Shown here piece by piece: positions 1-5,383 of a stretch of DNA of 9,933 nt. The position numbers and the translations under genes were made by a program. The notes beneath the pieces are model-generated. The model ran no database searches. It was not told the DNA's origin and saw nothing but the letters and a program-made list of their open reading frames with translations. Origin of the DNA: Clostridia bacterium (GTDB lineage: Bacteria; Bacillota; Clostridia; UMGS1810); contig JAFYUA010000195.1 in the NCBI GenBank assembly GCA_017549745.1, positions 1 through 9,933 of the forward strand. The letters are read 5' to 3'. The first letter of the stretch is position 1. The number at the start of each line of letters is the position of its first letter.

Positions 1-477
1 CGCATCTCTCACGCCAAGCGGCAACACTGCCCCCGAATATGCACCCAGTGCAGTGCCGAGCGTCCAGCCCACAATGGGCAAAGTCATGAGGCCATACATA
101 TATGACGGAGTGATTTTTTCTTTTTCTGATGCCGCCATCACAAACACCTCGTCAGTTATGCCAAAGGCTGCAATAAGACGGTGCAAAAAAGTGAATTTGC
201 CGCTGAGCTTTTGAGTGAGCGCTATGCCCATGAGCGAATAGCGCAGATTGATGATAAACTGAGCCACAATCATTTCAATCACAGTGCCGAGCGCTGCCAT
301 CACCGACACCCCCGCCACCTGACCTGCCGAGGTAAGATTGGTGAGCGACACAATCACCGCCTGCAAAGGAGCAAGCCCCGAGGCAAGTGCAGATATGCCA
401 AACCCAAACGACACCGAAAGATAACCGAGTGCAATGGGAAGTCCGCGCTTTAGACCATATGTATAATTCATTTTCAT
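1..477 (-). CDS. azlC: AzlC-family branched-chain amino acid exporter, large subunit (partial, 3' end beyond window)
   Basis: The minus strand from 477 to 1 is open for 159 codons with no stop, so the gene leaves the window at its C-terminus (AzlC proteins are usually about 230 residues). The protein begins MKMNYTYGLKRGLPIALGYL and continues with hydrophobic segments near residues 15-35, 52-75 and 125-150. The family signature is visible as INLRYSLMGIALTQKL (76-91) followed by GITDEVFVMAASE (106-118). AzlC works with the small membrane protein AzlD to export branched-chain amino acids and analogues; azlD normally follows azlC directly and would lie to the left of this window. The start at 477 is supported by AGGAAG six bases upstream. 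An alternative ATG two codons later has poorer spacing. The upstream symporter gene is on the same strand, 68 bp away, separated by a terminator hairpin with a promoter overlapping it. Family assignment is from recognised motifs; the exact substrate is inferred. Confidence 0.88.
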   Translation of the reverse strand, partial: MKMNYTYGLKRGLPIALGYLSVSFGFGISALASGLAPLQAVIVSLTNLTSAGQVAGVSVMAALGTVIEMIVAQFIINLRYSLMGIALTQKLSGKFTFLHRLIAAFGITDEVFVMAASEKEKITPSYMYGLMTLPIVGWTLGTALGAYSGAVLPLGVRDA

Positions 478-490
478 AATCATCTTCCTA

Positions 491-526
491 CATAAAAAAT
501 ACAGCTTGCTTTCGCAAGCTGTATTT
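491..526 (-). terminator. Intrinsic terminator of the symporter gene, GAAA tetraloop
   Basis: Read on the minus strand this is a perfect 13-bp stem, AAATACAGCTTGC (526-514) and GCAAGCTGTATTT (509-497), closed by a GAAA tetraloop (513-510). A run of six T residues (499-494) ends the second arm and continues past it. It lies 20 bases after the symporter stop codon and 20 bases before the azlC start, so it should end the symporter transcript. Its first arm also overlaps the predicted azlC transcription start. Confidence 0.85.
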
Positions 527-527
527 C

Positions 528-556
528 ATTATACATCAAATCATCTTATTTATCAA
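528..556 (-). promoter_or_regulatory. Sigma-A-type promoter for azlC
   Basis: On the minus strand TTGATA (556-551), a 17-base spacer and a perfect TATAAT (533-528) make a near-consensus vegetative promoter. The -35 box lies within the last codons of the symporter gene. The predicted start is near 521, which is inside the first arm of the terminator hairpin at 497-526. The match is seen directly; activity is inferred. Confidence 0.72.
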
Positions 557-1994
557 GTCTGTCAGACTTCGATTTTGAAGATTTTACAACCACTGCAGAA
601 AGTGCAACCATAGCAATTGCGTTGGGCAATACCATAAACTGATTGAATGTGTCCTGCGCAAGCCATACGAGCTCATTTTCCTGAACGATGGTGCCCACAA
701 ACACAAAGAGAACAGCTATAATTGAATAAACAATTGTGGATTTTTTGCCGAAGAGATAGTTGAAGTTGATTTTACCAAAGAGATTCCAGCTGATGATGGT
801 GGTGAAAGCAAAGAACATAAGGCAAATAGCAACAAATGCATTACCGATGCCCGAACCGAAAACAGAGCTGAAAGCACTCTGAGCAACATTAGTTTTGTTT
901 ATGCCTGCATCTGCCATAATCTGAGCATAGCTTGCGCCATTGGCACCTGCGAGAGCACCGTCGCCTACATATGTGCAGGTGATAACAACGAGAGCTGTCA
1001 TTGTGAGCACTACGAATGTGTCAAGGAACACACCAATCATTGCAGCAACACCCTGTTTGTGAGGGTTGTCAACATTTGCCATAGCGTGAGCGTGGGGAGT
1101 TGAACCCATACCTGCTTCATTGGAGAAAAGACCTCTCTTTGCACCCTGGCTGATAGCTTCTTTAAGAGCAACACCAATGCTACCACCGATGAGAGCCTGA
1201 GGCTGGAATGCAAATTTGAAGATAGCTACAATAGCGGCAGGAATGTCTGCAATGTTTACTGCAAGAACGATGAGACCGCCGACTATGTAGAGAATAGCCA
1301 TAACAGGAACTACTTTTTCAGCAGTTGAAGCAATTCTCTGTGCACCACCAATAACGATGAAACCTACAACAATTGCAACTGCAAGACCTGTTACCCATGT
1401 GGGGATACCAAAAGCAGTGTTGAATGTAGCACCGATGGAGTTGGACTGAACCATACCGCCGATGAAACCGAGTGAAATAACAGTGGCGATTGCAAAGAAG
1501 CCTGCAAGGAATGTGCCAAATTTGCCGCTGAATGCGCGCTTGATGTAGTAGATAGGACCGCCTGCAACATTGCCGTCGGCATCAACCTGTCTGGTTTCCT
1601 GAGCAAGCACTGCTTCGGCATAGATTGTAGCCATACCGAGGAAAGCAATAATCCACATCCAGAAGATAGCACCAGGGCCACCAATGAGGATAGCACCAGA
1701 AGCACCAACGATGTTACCTGTGCCCACCTGAGCCGCAATGGCTGTGGCAACTGCCTGGAAAGAACTCATACCGCTCTTTTGTTTTTCACCCTTGAGAGTG
1801 AAGTTGCCAAAAACCTGTCTCATACCTTCGCCAAAGCAACGCACCTGCACGAAGCGTGTCTTGAACGAGAAGAAAAGACCAATACCTACGAGTAAAATAA
1901 TGAGAACATAGTTTGCCATGTAGTCATTGATGACTGTCATGACCTTGAGTGTGGCTGCTTCGAGCCACTTGAGCCAATCAATAAACTGAGTCAT
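546..1994 (-). CDS. alsT: Sodium:alanine/glycine symporter (AGCS family)
   Basis: This 482-residue inner-membrane protein belongs to the alanine or glycine:cation symporter family, which couples Na+ (or H+) entry to uptake of small amino acids. It has about eleven hydrophobic segments, the first near residues 27-45. Hallmarks are TGNIVGASGAILIGGPGA (92-109), WMWIIAFLGMATIYAEA (112-128) and GLFSNEAGMGSTPHAHA (288-304), the last being the most diagnostic family motif. Length is normal for the family. The reading frame stays open for 56 codons upstream of residue 1, but that stretch is the riboswitch leader and does not resemble the family. The start at 1994 begins MTQFIDWLKW and has AGGAGG 11 bases upstream. 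The glycine aptamer in the leader points to glycine, perhaps with alanine, as the substrate. A terminator follows the stop. The family call is firm; the symbol alsT is by family resemblance and the exact substrate is inferred. Confidence 0.95.
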   Translation of the reverse strand: MTQFIDWLKWLEAATLKVMTVINDYMANYVLIILLVGIGLFFSFKTRFVQVRCFGEGMRQVFGNFTLKGEKQKSGMSSFQAVATAIAAQVGTGNIVGASGAILIGGPGAIFWMWIIAFLGMATIYAEAVLAQETRQVDADGNVAGGPIYYIKRAFSGKFGTFLAGFFAIATVISLGFIGGMVQSNSIGATFNTAFGIPTWVTGLAVAIVVGFIVIGGAQRIASTAEKVVPVMAILYIVGGLIVLAVNIADIPAAIVAIFKFAFQPQALIGGSIGVALKEAISQGAKRGLFSNEAGMGSTPHAHAMANVDNPHKQGVAAMIGVFLDTFVVLTMTALVVITCTYVGDGALAGANGASYAQIMADAGINKTNVAQSAFSSVFGSGIGNAFVAICLMFFAFTTIISWNLFGKINFNYLFGKKSTIVYSIIAVLFVFVGTIVQENELVWLAQDTFNQFMVLPNAIAMVALSAVVVKSSKSKSDRLDK

Positions 1995-2005
1995 AATACT
2001 GAACT

Positions 2006-2011
2006 CCTCCT
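2006..2011 (-). promoter_or_regulatory. Ribosome binding site fixing the symporter start
   Basis: AGGAGG on the minus strand, 11 bases before ATG 1994. It rules out the in-frame upstream starts. It directly abuts the T-tract of the leader terminator (2012-2025), so transcription that escapes the terminator immediately exposes this site. Confidence 0.85.
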
Positions 2012-2054
2012 TAAAAAATAAAAAAGCTACCGGTAACACACGGACCGATAACTC
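2012..2054 (-). terminator. Riboswitch-controlled intrinsic terminator in the symporter leader
   Basis: On the minus strand GTTATCGGT (2052-2044) pairs with ACCGGTAGC (2034-2026), nine base pairs including two G-U wobbles, with a nine-base loop CCGTGTGTT. An A-U pair and two further G-U pairs can extend the base. The second arm runs straight into TTTTTTATTTTTT (2025-2013). Placed between the glycine aptamer and the start codon, this is the expected expression platform. Ligand-dependent control is inferred. Confidence 0.75.
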
Positions 2055-2073
2055 CGAAAAAAACACACAATCC

Positions 2074-2100
2074 GCAACCTGCGCCAGTGACGCGTGCTGC
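2074..2100 (-). other. Small hairpin between the aptamer and terminator, possible ghost-aptamer remnant
   Basis: On the minus strand GCAGC (2100-2096) pairs with GTTGC (2078-2074), and inside it GCGT pairs with GCGC around a short loop. It follows the aptamer by a few bases. Single glycine aptamers are known to keep a reduced partner structure on one side, and this element is in the right place for the 3' version. The pairing is visible; the role is a guess. Confidence 0.35.
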
Positions 2101-2104
2101 AAAA

Positions 2105-2200
2105 TGTGCTCTGTCCTTTTGCCTGAGAGATTCGGCGCTAATGCACCTTGCACCTTCGGCACTCAATACAGTTTGAGATTCTCCAGAGTTCTCTACCCTT
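2105..2200 (-). promoter_or_regulatory. Glycine riboswitch, single aptamer
   Basis: The minus strand carries the conserved gcvT-type glycine aptamer. P1 is CTCTG (2188-2184) with CAGAG (2113-2109), enclosing GAGA and the matching TCTC. A hairpin CTCAA/TTGAG occupies 2162-2177. The conserved GCCGAAGGTGCAA (2160-2148) leads into a stem GGTGC (2154-2150) with GCGCC (2138-2134), followed by CTCAGGCAAAAGGACAGAG (2127-2109), a near-perfect match to the family core. Only one aptamer is present. It lies upstream of a terminator and a Na+/amino acid symporter gene. From published work on streptococcal symporter riboswitches, glycine would be expected to lower expression here, whereas it raises expression of glycine cleavage genes. 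The direction in this organism is not visible in the sequence. Confidence 0.93.
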
Positions 2201-2250
2201 TCAGTCTGAAAAAACATTCTGAAAGTATCACCGAGTATTTAATTTTCTAT

Positions 2251-2279
2251 ATGGTAACACATGTGTCAGTTTTTGTCAA
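2251..2279 (-). promoter_or_regulatory. Sigma-A-type promoter of the symporter/riboswitch transcript
   Basis: On the minus strand a perfect TTGACA (2279-2274), a 17-base spacer and TACCAT (2256-2251) form a promoter. The -10 box is preceded by TGT, an extended -10 element that offsets its weaker match. The predicted start near 2244 gives a leader of about 250 nt containing the whole glycine aptamer. Confidence 0.75.
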
Positions 2280-2383
2280 CAAAAATATTACATAAAAAAC
2301 GCACAGAAAAATGGTAATATAAGGTATATTTTACACACAAGTGAATATACATAGATTTAAGTAGCCAAAAAGGAGATGATATT

Positions 2384-3190
2384 ATGAAATATAAAAGAAG
2401 AAAACCGACACAGTCAAAATATATATCACAGCCGTCGGCAGAAGCGTTGAAAATCGCCAAAAAGCGTGCTCGCTACAGAAAAATATCATCTTTGACCATC
2501 ACGATAATGATTGTGGCATTTTGCCTCACAAGAGCTTTTCACACAGGGCTTTTCAGCATGCCCGAAGCTTTTACCGACTCCAAAACCATATCATATATCC
2601 GCCATGCGGCGGATTTTGTCTCCTCAAAAACCGGCACTCTTGCACGCCTGGGCAAAAAAGGCGCACAGTTTTGCTTTGAATATCTCCGCGGCGAAGATGA
2701 CAAAGCCGAAAAAGTGTTTGCCGAAACCGAATTGCAAGCTCCTCTCGCAGACAGCAGTGCTTCTTCTGATGCGCGCTCCAAGCAGGCGGCAGAGGTCAAG
2801 AGCTTTTCACCGTCTATGCCCTGCAGCGGCGACATATCGTCACCATTTGGCGAAAGAGTGCACCCCATAAACGGCGAGGGCAGCTTTCACAACGGCATCG
2901 ACATAGCGGCAAACACAGGCACCGAGGTCAGAGCCATTGACGATGGTACTGTTGAAAAATCCACCTACAATCAGTATTCAGGAAACTTTGTTGTCATCAG
3001 ACACACAGGCGGCTACACAAGCTCATATGCCCACCTTGCCGAAAGCAAAGTGACAGCAGGCCAAGAGCTGAAAAAAGGTGACACAATTGGTCTTGTGGGC
3101 AGCACAGGTGCCGCCACGGGGCCTCACCTGCACATGGAAATCAGAAATGACGGCAATCCCGTAAACCCCATGGAGCTGATTGACGGTTGA
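2384..3190 (+). CDS. spoIVFA: SpoIVFA-like membrane-anchored M23 (LytM-type) peptidase
   Basis: This 268-residue protein has a strongly basic N-terminal tail (1-33), one membrane span (about 34-52), a variable linker, and a C-terminal M23/LytM domain (about 145-268). All M23 active-site residues are present: H169 and D173 in HNGIDIA, H217 in SSYAHL, and H248/H250 in GPHLHME. It overlaps the next gene, a SpoIVFB-like site-2 protease, by four bases. In Bacillus subtilis SpoIVFA is a single-span LytM protein that anchors and restrains SpoIVFB in the mother-cell membrane around the forespore until signalling releases pro-sigma-K cleavage. That role is inferred here from architecture and neighbour. 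SpoIIQ or a general cell-wall endopeptidase are alternatives, since intact catalytic residues are not what I recall for Bacillus SpoIVFA. ATG 2384 follows GGAG with nine bases of spacing. The gene is divergent from the symporter. Confidence 0.82.
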   Translation: MKYKRRKPTQSKYISQPSAEALKIAKKRARYRKISSLTITIMIVAFCLTRAFHTGLFSMPEAFTDSKTISYIRHAADFVSSKTGTLARLGKKGAQFCFEYLRGEDDKAEKVFAETELQAPLADSSASSDARSKQAAEVKSFSPSMPCSGDISSPFGERVHPINGEGSFHNGIDIAANTGTEVRAIDDGTVEKSTYNQYSGNFVVIRHTGGYTSSYAHLAESKVTAGQELKKGDTIGLVGSTGAATGPHLHMEIRNDGNPVNPMELIDG

Positions 3191-4029
3191 TATTAAAGTT
3201 CAAAAAATCCACCATTGCCATGGTGTTTGCCGCGGCACTGCTCGGCAAAGAATGTGAGCTTTTGTGGGGCTATGCCGCCGCACTCCTTCACGAATGTGCG
3301 CATCTGGCAATGTGCATACATCTTGGCCACACACCAAAGCAGATAACCCTTGGGGTGTGCGGCATGAATCTGGAAATACAAAGTGTGTCAGACATAAAAG
3401 AGCGCATGATGATATTGGCATCGGGGCCTGCATCAAGCTTTCTGATGTTTGGTGCACTTTTTTTGCTGCGAAGCTTTTCGCTTGTAAATCTTAGCGTTTT
3501 TGAGTTTGCCAATTTATGCATAGGTATTGCCAACCTGTTCCCTGCCATGCCACTCGACGGCGGCGCAATGCTCAAATGCGCGCTCATCTCCCGATTTGGC
3601 ATAATAAACGGCGCCAAGCTCATGCATCGCATCACTCATCTCATCACGGCACTCATATTTTGCATCTTCTTGCTAATGGCATCTGCCGACATGCTCAATC
3701 CGTTTTTGATAATGTTTCTTGCGTTCCTCATTTTTTCACACAAAGACGAGCAGCGCCGTGAACTCATCAGCAAAAAGCTTGTGCTGTCAGGACAAATTCC
3801 CCACTCTGGCAAGCTCAAATATCTTGCACTTGATTCAGGCAAAGAGCTTTTAGACATTGCATCACGCATTTCACCGTCATATTACATAATAACCGCAGTG
3901 TTTGCAGACGGCCGCTTTGCAGGAGAGATAAGCCAGAGCGAGCTGAGCGCGGCAATAAAAAGCTTTGGCGCATCGTGCAAGCTGGGCGAGTATCTTGAGT
4001 TGCGCAAGCTGCAACCCCAGGTTTATTGA
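3187..4029 (+). CDS. spoIVFB: SpoIVFB-like M50 site-2 protease
   Basis: This 280-residue polytopic membrane metalloprotease has the zinc site HECAH (35-39, HExxH) in the first hydrophobic region, ASGPASS (78-84) and NLFPAMPLDGG (116-126), whose D124 supplies the third zinc ligand. These are the M50 family signatures. The remaining hydrophobic stretches give roughly five or six spans. The C-terminal region from about residue 215 resembles the CBS-like domain of SpoIVFB. SpoIVFB cuts pro-sigma-K within or near the membrane to activate late mother-cell transcription. The start is TTG 3187, whose last bases share TTGA with the stop of the upstream gene, giving tight translational coupling; GGAG lies 11 bases upstream. 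The first residues, ILKFKKSTI, resemble those of Bacillus SpoIVFB, which supports TTG over the internal ATG at 3220. Its stop codon lies within the -35 box of the next gene's promoter. The family call is firm; the sporulation role is inferred. Confidence 0.87.
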   Translation: MILKFKKSTIAMVFAAALLGKECELLWGYAAALLHECAHLAMCIHLGHTPKQITLGVCGMNLEIQSVSDIKERMMILASGPASSFLMFGALFLLRSFSLVNLSVFEFANLCIGIANLFPAMPLDGGAMLKCALISRFGIINGAKLMHRITHLITALIFCIFLLMASADMLNPFLIMFLAFLIFSHKDEQRRELISKKLVLSGQIPHSGKLKYLALDSGKELLDIASRISPSYYIITAVFADGRFAGEISQSELSAAIKSFGASCKLGEYLELRKLQPQVY

Positions 4030-4054
4030 CGAAAAAGTACGCATACAATATACT
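4026..4054 (+). promoter_or_regulatory. Sigma-A-type promoter of the phosphofructokinase gene
   Basis: TTGACG (4026-4031), a 17-base spacer and TATACT (4049-4054) match the vegetative consensus at five of six positions in each box. The -35 box overlaps the spoIVFB stop codon. The predicted start near 4061 gives a short leader before GGAGG. This gives the gene vegetative expression separate from the sporulation pair upstream. Confidence 0.75.
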
Positions 4055-4094
4055 GAATATATGGTAATAATTTACATTCACGGAGGTAGTGACA

Positions 4095-5321
4095 ATGCTT
4101 GGAAATGCAATAGTAGGACAATCGGGCGGCCCCACCGCGGTAATAAATGCCAGCCTTGCGGGAGTGTTTAAAGCCGCAAAGGACCACAAGATACAAAAAG
4201 TATATGGAATGAGAAACGGTATTGAAGGATTACTGCAGGAAAAATACATCGACCTTTCAGATTATGTCAAAACAAGCCTTGAGATAGAACTTCTCAAGCG
4301 TACTCCTGCTTCATTTTTGGGAACCTGCCGCTACAAACTGCCCGCGCCGTCATCTGCACCTCAGACATACGAAAAAATATTTGGCATCTTCAAAAAGCTC
4401 GATATAAAATACTTCTTTTACATTGGCGGCAACGACTCCATGGACACCATCATGAAATTGTCGGAATATGCCGATGCTGTCGGCTCTGACATAAGGTTTA
4501 TAGGTGTGCCCAAAACCATAGATAATGACCTTGCCGTGACCGACCACACCCCTGGCTACGGCTCAGCTGCAAAATACATAGCCACCGCCATGAAAGAGAT
4601 AATCTGCGATGCCAAAACCTACTCCACCGATTCGGTTACAATTGTAGAGATAATGGGAAGAAATGCAGGTTGGCTGACCGCGGCAGCTTCCCTTTCTTGC
4701 TGCGAAGATTGCTCAGGACCCGATTTGATATATCTGCCAGAGCGAGTGTTTGACCGCGATAGCTTTGTGGACAAAATCCTGGAGCTAAAAAAAACCAACA
4801 AGGTTGTGATTGTTGCAGTGTCGGAGGGAGTGACCACCAAAGACGGCAAATATGTGTGTGAAGCCAACAAGAAAAACGTCATCACCGATTCATTCGGTCA
4901 TAAGCTCTTGGGCGGCACAGCAATGTATCTTTCGGACTATCTCACAGATTGCACTGGCATAAAGTCGAGGGGTATTGTGTTCTCCACCCTGCAGCGCTGC
5001 GCATCACACATGGTTTCCCGCCGTGATATAACAGAAGCATTTATGGCAGGCGCCGATGCGGTTGTTGCTGCCGCAAGGGGTGAAACAGGCAAAATGATAA
5101 TATTCCGCCGCATTTCCAACGAGCCATATTCCATGGTCACAGATTCTTGCGATATACATCTCATAGCCAACAAGGAAAAAACCATTCCTCAGGAATGGAT
5201 AACCGCCGACGGCACATACATAACCGATGAATTCAACGAATATGCACGCCCACTTATAATAGGTGAGCTTTCTCCCTTTATGGTAGACGGACTGCCGAGG
5301 CATTTATTTATAGATGATTAA
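4095..5321 (+). CDS. pfp: Pyrophosphate-type 6-phosphofructokinase
   Basis: This 408-residue cytosolic enzyme phosphorylates fructose 6-phosphate to fructose 1,6-bisphosphate. It opens with the nucleotide-fold glycine loop VGQSGGPTAVINAS (7-20). The donor-site residues are GGND (111-114) and PKTIDND (139-145). In the family, aspartate at the E. coli Gly104 position (here D114) and lysine at the Gly124 position (here K140) go with use of pyrophosphate instead of ATP. D143 corresponds to the catalytic base, and IMGRNAGWL (186-194) is the sugar-phosphate site. The protein is longer than ATP-dependent PfkA (about 320 residues), as usual for this clade. Such enzymes work near equilibrium and can run in both directions. 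ATG 4095 is chosen because GGAGG lies eight bases upstream; the in-frame GTG at 4089 would be only two bases from it. Donor choice is inferred from two residues; the family is clear. Confidence 0.92.
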   Translation: MLGNAIVGQSGGPTAVINASLAGVFKAAKDHKIQKVYGMRNGIEGLLQEKYIDLSDYVKTSLEIELLKRTPASFLGTCRYKLPAPSSAPQTYEKIFGIFKKLDIKYFFYIGGNDSMDTIMKLSEYADAVGSDIRFIGVPKTIDNDLAVTDHTPGYGSAAKYIATAMKEIICDAKTYSTDSVTIVEIMGRNAGWLTAAASLSCCEDCSGPDLIYLPERVFDRDSFVDKILELKKTNKVVIVAVSEGVTTKDGKYVCEANKKNVITDSFGHKLLGGTAMYLSDYLTDCTGIKSRGIVFSTLQRCASHMVSRRDITEAFMAGADAVVAAARGETGKMIIFRRISNEPYSMVTDSCDIHLIANKEKTIPQEWITADGTYITDEFNEYARPLIIGELSPFMVDGLPRHLFIDD

Positions 5322-5324
5322 TCC

Positions 5325-5353
5325 TTGAAATTCGCATAGAAATATTGTATAAT
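5325..5353 (+). promoter_or_regulatory. Near-consensus sigma-A-type promoter of the radical SAM operon
   Basis: TTGAAA (5325-5330), exactly 17 bases, then a perfect TATAAT (5348-5353). The predicted start is at about 5360, 24 bases before the ATG. Together with the next entry, the -10 box sits at the centre of an inverted repeat. Confidence 0.82.
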
Positions 5354-5370
5354 AAAATTATCTATGCGAA
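5331..5370. repeat. Perfect 10-bp inverted repeat spanning the promoter, candidate operator
   Basis: TTCGCATAGA (5331-5340) and its exact reverse complement TCTATGCGAA (5361-5370) flank 20 bases holding TATAAT. The symmetry axis falls inside the -10 box. The left arm fills the start of the spacer next to the -35 box, and the right arm begins at the predicted transcription start and touches the AAAGGA ribosome binding site (5369-5374). It has no T-tract, so it is not a standard terminator. It could be an operator, or a hairpin present only in read-through RNA from the phosphofructokinase gene. Confidence 0.6.
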
Positions 5371-5383
5371 AGGAAATAAACCA

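Noticed and set aside
181..453. 90-codon plus-strand open frame
   Set aside because: It lies antisense within the azlC coding region, is rich in His/Arg/Lys with no domain, and has no good ribosome binding site.
1995..2162. 56-codon N-terminal extension of the symporter frame
   Set aside because: It translates the riboswitch and terminator leader, resembles no AGCS sequence, and the strong AGGAGG selects ATG 1994.
2324..2357. Sigma-E-like promoter for the spoIVFA-like gene (GTATATTT and CATAGATT)
   Set aside because: Both boxes resemble the sporulation sigma-E consensus, but the spacing is 18 bases where about 14-15 is expected. A TTTACA/TAGATT sigma-A alternative (2330-2357) is equally weak, so no promoter was called.
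2539..2868. 109-codon minus-strand frame opposite the SpoIVFA-like gene
   Set aside because: A shadow of a clear coding region with M23 motifs on the other strand; no conserved motif or ribosome binding site of its own.
4042..4049. CATACAAT, a perfect sigma-E -10 match upstream of the phosphofructokinase gene
   Set aside because: No sigma-E -35 element lies at the right distance, and the bases sit in the spacer of a much better sigma-A promoter.
5331..5370. Inverted repeat read as a terminator for the phosphofructokinase gene
   Set aside because: The loop would be 20 bases and no T-tract follows the second arm, so it is treated as a regulatory repeat instead.
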